Of a stretch of DNA of 57,145 bases, positions 21,490-30,918 are shown piece by piece. The notes under the pieces are model-generated. The model saw only the letters and a list, made by a program, of their open reading frames with translations, was not told the DNA's origin and searched no databases. Within the stretch, counting starts at the first letter, position 1, and the number at the start of each line of letters is the position of its first letter. The translations under genes were made by a program, and so were the position numbers. The stretch lies in the NCBI GenBank assembly GCA_910584345.1, contig CAJTZX010000025.1, positions 1-57,145 on the forward strand, given 5' to 3'. This DNA is from an uncultured Eubacterium sp. (GTDB taxonomy: Bacteria > Bacillota > Clostridia > Lachnospirales > Lachnospiraceae).

Positions 21490-24219
21490 TTAATGCGCTC
21501 CTTCCGCAGCCGCGGCCATCTGTTCTTCCATTGTTGTCCTCAAGTGCTCTGTAACGCCGTCCAGGTCCATACTGTTATTAATTGAGTTATTGTTTGTCTG
21601 GTGTACTGTAATCTCGGCAGTTGTAAAACGGTTGATTGTTTCCCGCTCTGCAATGTCACGCAGGTATTTCAGGTCTTCACTTGATATTGCGACAGAATCC
21701 GCAGCGCGCTTCGCTTGTTTTGCAGCGTCATCTGTATTATCTGCGGTCTGGCCTGCCAGGCCGTTAGCGTCCCCCAGCAATCCAGAATAATCCTGTGCCG
21801 CCGGTATATCTGCGGAGCCAATCAAATCATCCATACTAAAATTAGATATTTTATCTTCAATGCCTTCGCCGAATGAATAACCGGCATCCCATGCGTCTCC
21901 ATAAGCGATACGGTCCAACTGATAATCTGCGGCATTCTTCTTTTCTAAGACTACTGTCTGCTCACCAATCAAATCATTTACAGCACCAGCAAAATCCTCA
22001 CGAAAGCCTGCAACGGCGCCTGATAAATCGGAGCCAAGCACCGTATCGATCAGCTTTGCCGCTGACTGGACAATTCCCGCGATAAAATCAAATAAATCTG
22101 CAAATAGCCTTATAATCGCACCAACCGGGTCATTAAACACATTTGCAAAAAAATTTGCAAATGACGCTATCAGGTTATAAACCTCTATACCAATTCCTAT
22201 AACCGAATTTGCCAAACCTATCACTTGATTTAAAATAAATGCCCCTGCTACAGCAAAGGCTCCACATATAGCCCCTGTAGCTGAAAAAGTAGTTCCGGCG
22301 AATTTATTTACAGCCGCAACCGCAGCATAAAATATAGCGATCAGCGCAATGACAAGCATAATTATCCATGTAATGGGACATGCAAACATGGAGGCATTTA
22401 AACCGTTTTGAGCTGCGATCTCTGCCGCTGTTGCCGCTGTAAGGCCTCCGGTAGCTGCGGCGTGCATCATTTGCGCTATGGCCATAGCCGTATGAATTCC
22501 TTTACTGACCAGGCTTACGCCATTTGCAGCCATCTGCCAGCCGTAATAAACAGCCAAAGCTGCCGCTACACCATATACAACGGGGCCAATAATTGACCAG
22601 TTATCAGCGATAAAAGAACCGACAGCGCCAAGCGCTTCACCAACATTGGCAGCTATGCTGACTACCAGAAACATAGCGTCTCCAACAGTATTCAAAACAG
22701 ATTCCATCTTTTGTCCGAACATAGCTACCATTTCCATAGAACTTGGCAGACCTTGCGAAGCCAGCGCTGCGTCAAGGTTTTCTATTACGCTTATCCAGCC
22801 CCTTGTAACCGCCGCCCGCATATTCGCAAACGTAACCGCCCAGGAATCACCAGCATTTTTTGCCGCATTTGCGGATACTCCTGTATCCAAGGCTTTTGTT
22901 ACTGTGTCCAGAAATTCAGCAGAACTTATTTTTCGGTTGGTCAGGTCGTCTTTTACCTCACTAACCGACCGCCCAACAGCCTGTGCATACATTTCTGCTG
23001 CTCCAATGCCGGCATCAAAAAGTCTATCAAGCTGAACTGCTTCAACGGTACCTTTCGAGTATATTTTGCCAACTGCATCTATAACATTTTCAAGCTGCTC
23101 ATTTGTTCCCTGCCCATAGAAGCTTACTGCGTCCATCCAGATGCGCACCTGGTCAGCCGCAGTGCCAAGCGACATCCCTCTTGTTAAAAAGCCCTGCGTT
23201 GATTTTGCTGCAACATCCAGCCCGTAGGCTGTTCCAAGTGTCGTGCTTTTTAACTGCTCCAGCGCAGCATTTGCCATATTTGCGTCGCCGGTCATAGTCG
23301 TTATGGTTTTCTGGAAACGATTCATTGTATCAATCCTGTTAAATGCTCCGCTCATATCCGTAACGCCAAGCCTGCCAAGCGTGCTGCGTATCAGGCTTAT
23401 CCCCTGGTTTGCTACAATAATTGCTTTCTGCCAGCCTTTAAAACCAGTTTCCGCGCTTGCAACCGGGCCATGCAAATCCTGTACAGCCCTGTTAAAACGG
23501 CCCTGTTCATCCACGTTATCCCGTATATAGCGCTCTGTGTTTCCAACGGTCTGAGAAAGCTGTAAATAGGATTCGTTAATAGCTCCAACGTCCATGCCGT
23601 GCATAGCATTGTTTAAAGCCTCCTGCGCTGTCAGTGTCTGATGAAGCATTCCGCGCAGGCGTTCCAGTTCTGCATTTGCAGTATCTGTGCCGATATTCAC
23701 CGGATTGTTTTCGATCTGCTGGATTCGGCTTCGTATCATGTCAACCCTTGAAGCAAGGGTACTAAGGTCTTGGGCGGCTCCTGGCGGCAGAATGTTTGTG
23801 CCAAGTGCCTGCCTGGCAATCGTATTTTGGGTATTGCTTAATTGCTGCACCATGTTATTGGTGCTTTGTATTTCCTGCTGAAAACGCTCTGCGCCGGTAT
23901 TTGTAAATACTTCTAAACCACTGCTTTGCCATACAATAGGAACCGTAACAGGGTCAGGAGCCGGTACAGGCGCCGGTTCTACGGGGCTGTGTGTTCGCGG
24001 CGATATATTATCCAGTGCCGCGTTGAGCTGATTTGCCGCAGCGGCAGCCTGGCGGATTTCATTTCTTGCCGCCTGAATAGCCGTAGTATCAACATCGCTG
24101 TTCATGGCAGCATTCATATCATCCATGGCGGACACAGCAAGATTTACCGAATTAATAATGCCAAGAATAACATTTGTGAAATTATCCTGCAACTGTATAC
24201 CTGTCTGTATAGAACTCAT
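21490..24219 (-). CDS. Tape measure protein, 909 aa
   Basis: This is the longest gene of the tail region. It has a long helical N-terminus (Gln/Ala-rich) and a tape-measure core (GDANMANAALEQLKSTTLGT, about 315-335). Several hydrophobic segments in the middle (about 530-680) include GPVVYGVAAALAVYYG. Start at ATG 24219 after GATAGGTGTG; the GTG two codons earlier has no spacing. It sets tail length and is injected with the DNA. Confidence 0.93.
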   Translation of the reverse strand: MSSIQTGIQLQDNFTNVILGIINSVNLAVSAMDDMNAAMNSDVDTTAIQAARNEIRQAAAAANQLNAALDNISPRTHSPVEPAPVPAPDPVTVPIVWQSSGLEVFTNTGAERFQQEIQSTNNMVQQLSNTQNTIARQALGTNILPPGAAQDLSTLASRVDMIRSRIQQIENNPVNIGTDTANAELERLRGMLHQTLTAQEALNNAMHGMDVGAINESYLQLSQTVGNTERYIRDNVDEQGRFNRAVQDLHGPVASAETGFKGWQKAIIVANQGISLIRSTLGRLGVTDMSGAFNRIDTMNRFQKTITTMTGDANMANAALEQLKSTTLGTAYGLDVAAKSTQGFLTRGMSLGTAADQVRIWMDAVSFYGQGTNEQLENVIDAVGKIYSKGTVEAVQLDRLFDAGIGAAEMYAQAVGRSVSEVKDDLTNRKISSAEFLDTVTKALDTGVSANAAKNAGDSWAVTFANMRAAVTRGWISVIENLDAALASQGLPSSMEMVAMFGQKMESVLNTVGDAMFLVVSIAANVGEALGAVGSFIADNWSIIGPVVYGVAAALAVYYGWQMAANGVSLVSKGIHTAMAIAQMMHAAATGGLTAATAAEIAAQNGLNASMFACPITWIIMLVIALIAIFYAAVAAVNKFAGTTFSATGAICGAFAVAGAFILNQVIGLANSVIGIGIEVYNLIASFANFFANVFNDPVGAIIRLFADLFDFIAGIVQSAAKLIDTVLGSDLSGAVAGFREDFAGAVNDLIGEQTVVLEKKNAADYQLDRIAYGDAWDAGYSFGEGIEDKISNFSMDDLIGSADIPAAQDYSGLLGDANGLAGQTADNTDDAAKQAKRAADSVAISSEDLKYLRDIAERETINRFTTAEITVHQTNNNSINNSMDLDGVTEHLRTTMEEQMAAAAEGAH

Positions 24220-24234
24220 ATACACACCTATCTT

Positions 24235-24842
24235 TTACTTTTTATTTTCCAGTTCACGCTGTTTTTTCTTTTCTGTTTCCACACGGACTTGAATTGCTGC
24301 AATAATAAAGGCTTTTTCATTCTCATCCATGGTCACCCATTCCAAAGGCCGTATGTGAAGCTTGTGAAGAGCATAGTACGCATAATTTGCGTCTCCGTCC
24401 CCACACTCTATGAGTTTTTTGCTTCTTCCGCCTTGTCTTCAAGTGTTTCATTAAAACCCTGAAAGCTCTGTACCCACGCGCAAAGGTCCTGGTATTCGCC
24501 GGGGCTGTCCACCATTGCATAAAGCAGATCGGTTGGAGTTTTTACGCCATAAGAATCCTGCAGTTCTGCGTTGTATAAATCCGGCTCTGCGACCGACGCT
24601 GCAACCAGCCTGGCAAGGTATTCCCTGGTTTTAAATTTCTGGCGGAATAAGTTCGGCTTTCCAGTAATCGGCACATCCATCGTGCAGTTATCCCGCAATT
24701 CCTCATTTTCTTTAGACGTAATATGCTTAAATTCCCATTCCAGCGGCTTCCCGTTTTCATCTGTCAGGGACACGGTTGGCGCGTATTTTGCATTCGGTTT
24801 AACCGTTTTATTCTGTTTTAAAAATCTGCTTAAATTAGACAT
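24235..24842 (-). CDS. Tail assembly chaperone, -1 frameshift product, 202 aa
   Basis: The 144 aa chaperone gene carries the canonical slippery heptamer A AAA AAC (minus strand, 24414-24420) two codons before its stop. A -1 shift there continues LIECGDGDANYAYYALHKL and 40 more residues to a stop at 24235, just before the tape measure gene. The extension has no start of its own. This matches the G/GT arrangement of long-tailed phages. Confidence 0.82.
24408..24842 (-). CDS. Tail assembly chaperone XkdN-like, short form, 144 aa
   Basis: The protein has the XkdN-like sequence (MSNLSRFLKQNKTVKPNAK, then LVAASVAEPDLYNAEL) and lies between tube and tape measure genes. It guides tape measure folding and tail polymerisation. 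The unshifted frame ends AEEAKNS; the longer form is listed separately. Confidence 0.85.
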   Translation of the reverse strand: MSNLSRFLKQNKTVKPNAKYAPTVSLTDENGKPLEWEFKHITSKENEELRDNCTMDVPITGKPNLFRQKFKTREYLARLVAASVAEPDLYNAELQDSYGVKTPTDLLYAMVDSPGEYQDLCAWVQSFQGFNETLEDKAEEAKNS

Positions 24843-24925
24843 ACAATATCATCCTTTCTAACATGCTTTATTGGCCCATACAGAAGCCTTTGCGGCCCCT
24901 GTATAGGTTTTATAGGTATTTTGTT

Positions 24926-25417
24926 TTACTCACTCATAAGGAAGCCTGGAAGCTCCGTAAAAGTCTCCGGAATTAAGAAATCTTCAAATGTGAAGTTCAT
25001 TTCTTCGTCGAGATATTCAGCATTTGCATCAAACTTTGCAAGAATGCCATCATCAAAGTTGCAGTCAACCAGGTCTATCTCCTGCCTGCCTGCGTCGCTG
25101 GTAGGGTCGTCATTAATGATCTGCATATCAAAATAAATGTCCTCGCCGGTATCTTTATACCTCAGCATCAGCTCACGGAAAACGGATGTGTTATAATGGA
25201 AGGTAGCTTTGCCGGTACCTTCCCAGCCGTTGGCTTTATTGCCTTTGCCAGTCTTTCCAAGTATTGGAACCTTTGTCTTTTTCTTCGTGAATTTTGCTTC
25301 CAGGTTAATTGCCTGCATGAGATTGTACCGACGGCCTTCAATCGTTGCATAGCACTCTGCAAGCCCTGCGTAAAGGGTGTCTTTGCCATGCATGATCGCA
25401 TTTTTCTTTTCTGGCAA
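24926..25417 (-). CDS. Tail tube protein XkdM-like, 163 aa
   Basis: The protein has the XkdM/DUF2001 pattern (GKDTLYAGLAECYATIEGR, then FTKKKTKVPILGKT). It forms the inner tube of the contractile tail and directly follows the sheath gene. Confidence 0.9.
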   Translation of the reverse strand: MPEKKNAIMHGKDTLYAGLAECYATIEGRRYNLMQAINLEAKFTKKKTKVPILGKTGKGNKANGWEGTGKATFHYNTSVFRELMLRYKDTGEDIYFDMQIINDDPTSDAGRQEIDLVDCNFDDGILAKFDANAEYLDEEMNFTFEDFLIPETFTELPGFLMSE

Positions 25418-25433
25418 TTTCTGTCACCTCCCA

Positions 25434-26771
25434 TTAATAGATTGTTACTGTCATATACAGCTTTGACATTGCATTAACAGGCGTGACCGCCATTTCAACC
25501 ACAACTGATTTTTTCGTATCGCCCTGGTACACAACAACGTCTGTATCCTGAAAGTCTTCGATTGCCCGAAGCTTCTGCAATTCCTGGTTAATTTTGACCA
25601 AATCCATCCACAAAGCATTACGCCCTGGTTTATCATTTGGAACCCGGCCAATATATTTGTTTGCAAATACCAAAGCGTCGTCATTTGCGATCTGGTCGCA
25701 TACGCGGATAGCCTGGTTATCTTTGAATACATCGCCAAACGTATCCGTTGTTGATACCATCGTATTAATGTCATCAAGCACCCGAATATCATCATTTACA
25801 GAATGAAATACAAACTCACCAGCTTTAATCGCCGCGATTAATTCTGCCTGTGTGTATTCGGCTTCAACGGTATACTCACCGTCATAAGCTCGGTTCTGTA
25901 CCGAAGCATTTACCTTGCATCCGCCTTCTGCACCAGTCGTCCAGTAAACCGCAGCAGCTTCATCAGGATACACTTTCTTGCCGTTATCATCCTTATAAAC
26001 ACCGTCAAGGCATTTATTTTTGATGCTGATAACTCCGAGATAATCAGCTTTCGGGTAATTGTAAACAACCAATTGAAATTTGATACCCATTTCGTCCCTG
26101 AGCCGTTTATTAAATGAAACATAAAGCCGTTTGATAATTTCATCTGTCGTCACAACGCCCATGGTATTATAGGCATAGCTTTCAATCTTATCCAGATAAT
26201 TCTGATAGGATGTGCCGGTAATTTCGCCATTTGTACCGTCGGTTAAAGACGCCCCGGATACCGGTGCAAGCTCAAACTTTTTGAACTTCACATAATCATT
26301 GTCATCAAGCTCTTTTACCGCAGCCACTGTCTGTGAGTCCACTTTATCAATGCCAAAATACGTAATAACATCCCACTGTGTGTCGTCATCTACATTCGTT
26401 TTAATTGTGATCTTAAGGTCATTGCCGCGTACACCTGAATATTTTGCAGTTGCATATTCGTTCCCGGCTTTTTCGCCGCCACTGTTTAATCGGTATGCAT
26501 AAAGCACTTTGGCATTCATAAACAAATCACGCAGCCCTTTCATGCCATCATGCGTATATGGATAACCAAATACTTTTTGTGCGCTCTTCTGAAAATCTTC
26601 ATTGTATACCGTAAAAACCTCGTCATCCGGCCCCCAGTCAAGCGCAAGGGGCATTGTCACATACCCCCTGTCAGACAGGGTAGCGGTTGCCCTTGCCACA
26701 GATACAAAATTGATATATGTACCTGGAAGGACTTTATTTTGAGCGATAAATTCGCCGCCGCCAAATGCCAT
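25434..26771 (-). CDS. Tail sheath protein XkdK-like, 445 aa
   Basis: The N-terminus MAFGGGEFIAQNKVLPGTY and the middle NTMGVVTTDEIIKRLY are typical of the XkdK sheath family. Its presence makes the phage contractile-tailed. It overlaps the end of the upstream 66 aa gene. Confidence 0.93.
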   Translation of the reverse strand: MAFGGGEFIAQNKVLPGTYINFVSVARATATLSDRGYVTMPLALDWGPDDEVFTVYNEDFQKSAQKVFGYPYTHDGMKGLRDLFMNAKVLYAYRLNSGGEKAGNEYATAKYSGVRGNDLKITIKTNVDDDTQWDVITYFGIDKVDSQTVAAVKELDDNDYVKFKKFELAPVSGASLTDGTNGEITGTSYQNYLDKIESYAYNTMGVVTTDEIIKRLYVSFNKRLRDEMGIKFQLVVYNYPKADYLGVISIKNKCLDGVYKDDNGKKVYPDEAAAVYWTTGAEGGCKVNASVQNRAYDGEYTVEAEYTQAELIAAIKAGEFVFHSVNDDIRVLDDINTMVSTTDTFGDVFKDNQAIRVCDQIANDDALVFANKYIGRVPNDKPGRNALWMDLVKINQELQKLRAIEDFQDTDVVVYQGDTKKSVVVEMAVTPVNAMSKLYMTVTIY

Positions 26772-26971
26772 TAGCCTGTCACCTTACCTTTCAGAAATTT
26801 TTCCATCATTGCATCTACTTCCATAATTGTATATTCCTTGTCATCCTCAAGCAGCGCGTTTACCAGATCGCGTCGTTTTGCATATTTCTCTGACATAAGA
26901 ATCTGGTCTTTGGTGTAAGTATTTTCCGTTTTGATTTCTGACTTATTTTCTGTTTTCTTTTCTGCTGCCAT
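26771..26971 (-). CDS. Small protein upstream of sheath gene, 66 aa
   Basis: The start at MAAEKKTENKSE has AAAGGATAGG upstream. It has a polar N-terminus and a helical domain (KRRDLVNALLEDDKEYTI, about 35-52). A small protein at this place is usual in Xkd-type tails; its function is not known. Confidence 0.65.
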   Translation of the reverse strand: MAAEKKTENKSEIKTENTYTKDQILMSEKYAKRRDLVNALLEDDKEYTIMEVDAMMEKFLKGKVTG

Positions 26972-26980
26972 GCCGGCCAC

Positions 26981-27409
26981 CTATCCTTTCTGTCTGAATG
27001 AGTGCCGCATACTTTCCATTCGGTCTAAGTCTTTACGCTTTCTGGTAAAGAAGTTGTAATTTGTAAAATAATGGAGTATGCCGTCTGTTATTTCATAATG
27101 TGTATCATATTCAATAAAACCTGTGCCGTCTGCTATAGTAACCATTTCCAAGCACAAAAGCAGACGCTCTGCTACAGCCAGGCATTCCTGTTTTGGGCTC
27201 ATATCTGACAATGGAAAATACTGGACCGCAAACTGGTTCTGACGCTTATACCGTTTTGACGGATACCGTGTGCTATCTGCAAGCATACTTGATATGAAAA
27301 AACATGGCCTTTCCAGATTCTGCGGTACCTCTTCGGCATATATACTGTAGCCGTCCCCGAATTCAGTATCCAAAGCAGCACTGACTGCCTCAATGATTAA
27401 ATTTATCAC
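26981..27409 (-). CDS. Tail terminator-like protein (XkdJ/DUF6838-like), 142 aa
   Basis: The sequence MINLIIEAVSAALDTEFGD and RPCFFISSM match the family that sits between gp10-like and sheath genes and caps the tail tube. It overlaps the gp10-like gene by 4 bp. Confidence 0.8.
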   Translation of the reverse strand: MINLIIEAVSAALDTEFGDGYSIYAEEVPQNLERPCFFISSMLADSTRYPSKRYKRQNQFAVQYFPLSDMSPKQECLAVAERLLLCLEMVTIADGTGFIEYDTHYEITDGILHYFTNYNFFTRKRKDLDRMESMRHSFRQKG

Positions 27410-27879
27410 TGCATATGCCCCCTTATAAATTTATTGATCTTTTTTTCAAGCACAGCAGGTGCAATATTTTGTATTTCCTGCTCTGATATAGTCATCATAA
27501 AACGGCCCGGCACCCAGCCTGTATGGTCTGCCGTCCTGTGGCCAAATTCCACATAAGATGCATATTCTACTGGATTGATGATTTCAATTACCAGATACCC
27601 GCCGTACTGATGTACGGTCAGGCTTTCTGCATATTGCTTTGCATTACTGTTGGCAGTCCCAGCAGACGTCCAGCCACGTCTCAATGTACCTCCTGTCTTG
27701 CCTGAACTGGCCGGGTACTGCCCGACGGGGGTTCGTTTTATGACTTTGGCTAAAAGCCTTGCCGCGAGTTCTTTTGTGCAGGCCTCAAGGAAAGCATTGA
27801 TTTCCTGTTCGCTTACTCTGTTCAGCCGCTCTTGTAATTTTCGCAATTCCCGCAAATCAAAATGACCCATTCTGCCCAT
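27406..27879 (-). CDS. HK97 gp10-like / XkdI-like protein, 157 aa
   Basis: The start MGRMGHFDLREL lies at the stop of the upstream gene, with AAGGGTGGG ahead. The sequence KRTPVGQYPASSGKTGGTLRR (about 60-80, split by a Pro) is characteristic of the HK97 gp10 tail-completion family. Confidence 0.82.
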   Translation of the reverse strand: MGRMGHFDLRELRKLQERLNRVSEQEINAFLEACTKELAARLLAKVIKRTPVGQYPASSGKTGGTLRRGWTSAGTANSNAKQYAESLTVHQYGGYLVIEIINPVEYASYVEFGHRTADHTGWVPGRFMMTISEQEIQNIAPAVLEKKINKFIRGHMQ

Positions 27880-27880
27880 A

Positions 27881-28264
27881 TCATGCCCACCCTTTAAACA
27901 GCTCCAGCATAATTTCCTGATGTGTCCGGTATATAGCAGGCGCACCGCTTGCTTTATATACGCCGCACATGCCGTTCTGCCTTACAAGGATTTTTGAACC
28001 TGGCTGTATTGATATTTCCGGCGACATAAACAGCTTTATGCCCTGAGATACAGTTGCGGCTGTTTCAGTCTGCGCTGTAGCGGCTATGTTCTCAAAAGAC
28101 AGCCTGCAGGGCTGATTTTCCAAAACCACTACTTCTTTCTGCTGCTTTATTTTAGTTACCGAATCCCTTATATACTGGCATTCTATGACTGTGCATAAAC
28201 CCTCATAGGCAGACTCTAAACAGGTTTTTGCCCTAGCCCTTGCTTTCTCTAAAGCATTTACCAT
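27881..28264 (-). CDS. Head closure protein (XkdH-like), 127 aa
   Basis: It is a small beta-rich protein in the XkdH position, with SPEISIQPGSKILVRQNG (about 80-97) as a distinctive segment. It overlaps the neighbouring connector gene by 7 bp. Assignment is by synteny and partial sequence recognition. Confidence 0.7.
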   Translation of the reverse strand: MVNALEKARARAKTCLESAYEGLCTVIECQYIRDSVTKIKQQKEVVVLENQPCRLSFENIAATAQTETAATVSQGIKLFMSPEISIQPGSKILVRQNGMCGVYKASGAPAIYRTHQEIMLELFKGWA

Positions 28265-28680
28265 TTTAATCTCCTGTAATGCATAATTTCATCCTGCCCT
28301 GTATTCAAAAGGCCGTTGATGAAATTATCTAGGCGCTGCTCCGGTGTAAGGCTGCCAGAGCCAACCGCAAAAGTAATATTCGTGTCGCCTTCCTGTATCT
28401 GCTTTACTGCGCAGTCAAGGTCTAACATCGTAAGATCGCCCGGTGCAAAAGCCTTTTTCGATTTCAGGAATTCGCCAATCACCCGGCGCATTACAATGTG
28501 TTCTAATTCTTTTGGAACATATTTGCAGTGAATTGTATTTTTCACTGTACTATGTACAGACTCTATGCAAAAGCGCAGCACAGACTCATCTGCTGCTGTA
28601 GCTGTATACCCTATATTTTCAAGGAGCACCCTTGCAACCTTAAGCTCTTGTATGAAACATGGCTCGTTAGTATGCACCAT
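28258..28680 (-). CDS. Head-tail connector (YqbG-like), 140 aa
   Basis: The start MVHTNEPCFIQEL has AAGGGCGGTGG upstream. It is a helical protein with an LDNFINGLLN end typical of gp6-like connectors, and lies directly after the capsid gene. Confidence 0.7.
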   Translation of the reverse strand: MVHTNEPCFIQELKVARVLLENIGYTATAADESVLRFCIESVHSTVKNTIHCKYVPKELEHIVMRRVIGEFLKSKKAFAPGDLTMLDLDCAVKQIQEGDTNITFAVGSGSLTPEQRLDNFINGLLNTGQDEIMHYRRLKW

Positions 28681-28694
28681 AAACCACCGCCCTT

Positions 28695-29714
28695 TTACTC
28701 GATTGTCGCCATAAATACCTGATCTGCGCACGGAAATGTTACAAGCGCCGTGGCTACTGCCTTAATCCATTTTGCAACCGGGTCATTTGTCGCGTACTGC
28801 TCAATAATGACATTGCCGATCTCCGTAATATCTACATCCGGCTTTTTCCTAAGCTCTAACTCTTCGGCAGTCAGTCCAAACAAAGTTTCTCCAAGCTGTC
28901 CATCGGGCATAAATACAAATGCATTCTCCGGGAAATACCGTTTTGTAATATAAGTCCCCTTCGGAGTTAGTACCCGGAATTTAGCATCATAGTTTGCAAT
29001 CTGCGGCAGGCCGAACGCTTTTAAAAATGTATTCAGCTCCTGCTTAGACAACAGCCTGTCACTGTTTACGCCGAAAACTGCTTTTCTGATCTTTTCATTT
29101 TTCAACATAATATTCAGGTTTTTCTTAGAGGTCAAAATCCTTGTAGGCGTAAATCCCGTGTCATCTACAATCTTATCAACCGCCGTATCTAAGTCGTCTA
29201 AAATATCCGGCGTACCGGATGACCATGAGAAAGCTTTTTTATGAGCCGCCGGAACACCATAATCAATTGTGGCTTTATAGCCATTTTCATTAATTACAAG
29301 CTTTCCGGTAGCCAATGCTTCGCCGCGCATAGCTTCTACACGGGTCTGCACGGAGTCCTGCAAAGTATCCACATCATTATAGATTTTATCTACAGCTTCT
29401 TTTTCTTCTGCGTCATTTCTCGGCTGCTCTAAATGAATAATTTCTTTTTCAGAAAGCTTTCTTTTACGCTTAATCAGCGCAAGCTCTGCAACATCATAGC
29501 CTGCCGTTTCCCTCTGATCGATTTCTGCTTCTGTGTCGAAAGCGTGAATAGATGCAGATACCGGAAGATTATTTGCACCGCGAATCATCTTAATTTCAAG
29601 GGCCTCCGTTTTTCTTGACGGGTACAGCTCTTCCAAGATTTTCGCCTGCGGCGTTCTGGTTTTTGTGTAATCGATCAGTTCTTTGTAGCTCAATACCTCT
29701 TCTAATGCTGCCAT
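28695..29714 (-). CDS. Major capsid protein (capsid protein E-type), 339 aa
   Basis: The protein has the GpE-type capsid pattern: an N-terminal arm, TGFTPTRILTSKKNLNIM (about 185-202) and the late GNVIIEQYATNDPVAKWIKA (about 302-321). It sits between the decoration and connector genes. Confidence 0.88.
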   Translation of the reverse strand: MAALEEVLSYKELIDYTKTRTPQAKILEELYPSRKTEALEIKMIRGANNLPVSASIHAFDTEAEIDQRETAGYDVAELALIKRKRKLSEKEIIHLEQPRNDAEEKEAVDKIYNDVDTLQDSVQTRVEAMRGEALATGKLVINENGYKATIDYGVPAAHKKAFSWSSGTPDILDDLDTAVDKIVDDTGFTPTRILTSKKNLNIMLKNEKIRKAVFGVNSDRLLSKQELNTFLKAFGLPQIANYDAKFRVLTPKGTYITKRYFPENAFVFMPDGQLGETLFGLTAEELELRKKPDVDITEIGNVIIEQYATNDPVAKWIKAVATALVTFPCADQVFMATIE

Positions 29715-30127
29715 TACTCTGTCCCCTCGCTTTCTGTACCCCCATTTTCTGGTTCGTCATTTCTAAATTTAATCTCAGGCAGCGCCTCATGAATAGCCTT
29801 GCCAATTTCTGCGGTATAATCCACGCCAAGATTCAATCTTGCGCCGATTACATAAGCTTCAACAGCTAAACCCGCCGGCTGCGGCCCATATGTCACATCC
29901 AGCGCATCCATAAGAATACCGACAGGTGGCTCCGAAAATGTACCTCCTGCCGCCGCTGTCACCATTTTTCCTGATTCTGCAATCAGGCTGCCCTTATGAA
30001 CGATCTTACGGCCCTGATCATCCGGCTCAATTCCTTCAGGAACAACTGTATGCGTAAAAGAAATCACATGTTCAGATGCGAGAAATTCTTTTTCAGATGT
30101 TCTCTGAATCCCTGTTTTATAATACAT
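29714..30127 (-). CDS. Head decoration-like protein, 137 aa
   Basis: The start MYYKTGIQRTSEKEF has TAGGAGGAAAA upstream. A segment PPVGILMDALDVTYG is typical of small decoration or stabilising proteins between scaffold and capsid genes. It overlaps the capsid start by one base. Confidence 0.7.
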   Translation of the reverse strand: MYYKTGIQRTSEKEFLASEHVISFTHTVVPEGIEPDDQGRKIVHKGSLIAESGKMVTAAAGGTFSEPPVGILMDALDVTYGPQPAGLAVEAYVIGARLNLGVDYTAEIGKAIHEALPEIKFRNDEPENGGTESEGTE

Positions 30128-30135
30128 TTTTCCTC

Positions 30136-30747
30136 CTACTCTGCGTCCCAAAGACTGTTAGACGCTTTTGCTTTTTCAGCTTCATTTTTTTGTGCTGCGT
30201 ACTGTGCCGCATAACCCTCATTATGTGTTTCGCCATTTTGTGGTTTATACGGTGGCTTCGGCTTTCCAGTTCCGCCTCCTGCTGGCTGTGTGTCTTTAAA
30301 CAAAAAAGCTTTTTCTTTCTGCATTGTTTTGAGCTGTTCCTCCAAGCCAGCCACTTTTCCATCTTCCGATAAGATCAGCTTGGACCGGTCAAACAAGCCC
30401 GCTGCAATATCTTCATCATGGACTTTGCCGGCAACTGCAAGCTTAATGGCCGTTGTAAGTTTCAGCTCTTTCATTTCAGCGTCATATTTTTCTTTCGCTG
30501 CTTTGTTTTCGCCCTGTAAGGTTTCGATCTGTTTTTTTAATTCTTCATTATCGCCGCTTGCCTTCTTTAAGTCCTCAAGCTGTTTATCCCGATTTTTTAC
30601 TGACTGCTGCAATGTTTGGTTTTCTTTCTTGGCTTCATCCAGTTTGGATTTTTCCACATAGCCTTCAAGCTCTTTTTCTGATGCTTCCTCTGCTTTTGCA
30701 GCCAGCTCTTCACTAATGCCAAGAGCCATAAATTCTGCTTTCTTCAT
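30136..30747 (-). CDS. Capsid scaffolding protein (GP20-like), 203 aa
   Basis: It has the long coiled-coil (about 20-110) of minor structural GP20/scaffold proteins and a Gly/Pro-rich C-terminus (PAGGGTGKPKPPYKPQ). It precedes decoration and capsid genes and directs capsid assembly. Confidence 0.87.
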   Translation of the reverse strand: MKKAEFMALGISEELAAKAEEASEKELEGYVEKSKLDEAKKENQTLQQSVKNRDKQLEDLKKASGDNEELKKQIETLQGENKAAKEKYDAEMKELKLTTAIKLAVAGKVHDEDIAAGLFDRSKLILSEDGKVAGLEEQLKTMQKEKAFLFKDTQPAGGGTGKPKPPYKPQNGETHNEGYAAQYAAQKNEAEKAKASNSLWDAE

Positions 30748-30806
30748 TTCTAATCTCTCCCTCCTATTGTACTTAAATGATATTTGTCGTTTTATAAGGC
30801 CTTTAG

Positions 30807-30882
30807 AACGCCCATATTTGAGTTTTAATTCATAGGCTTATCATTTTATAAGGCTCAGGCTTAAAACTCAAATATGAGCGTT
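30807..30882. repeat. Dispersed inverted-repeat element, copy R5 (longest stem)
   Basis: The arms extend to 22 bp with a single mismatch (AACGCCCATATTTGAG... paired with ...CTCAAATATGAGCGTT). It lies inside the structural operon between the MuF-like gene and the scaffold gene, so it would be transcribed. Confidence 0.85.
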
Positions 30883-30918
30883 TTATTGCTTCTTAATTTT
30901 GAATGGCTTTTACATATA

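Noticed and set aside
22646..23187. Long plus-strand frames inside the tape measure gene
   Set aside because: They are antisense shadows of a well-supported 909 aa gene and have no ribosome sites.
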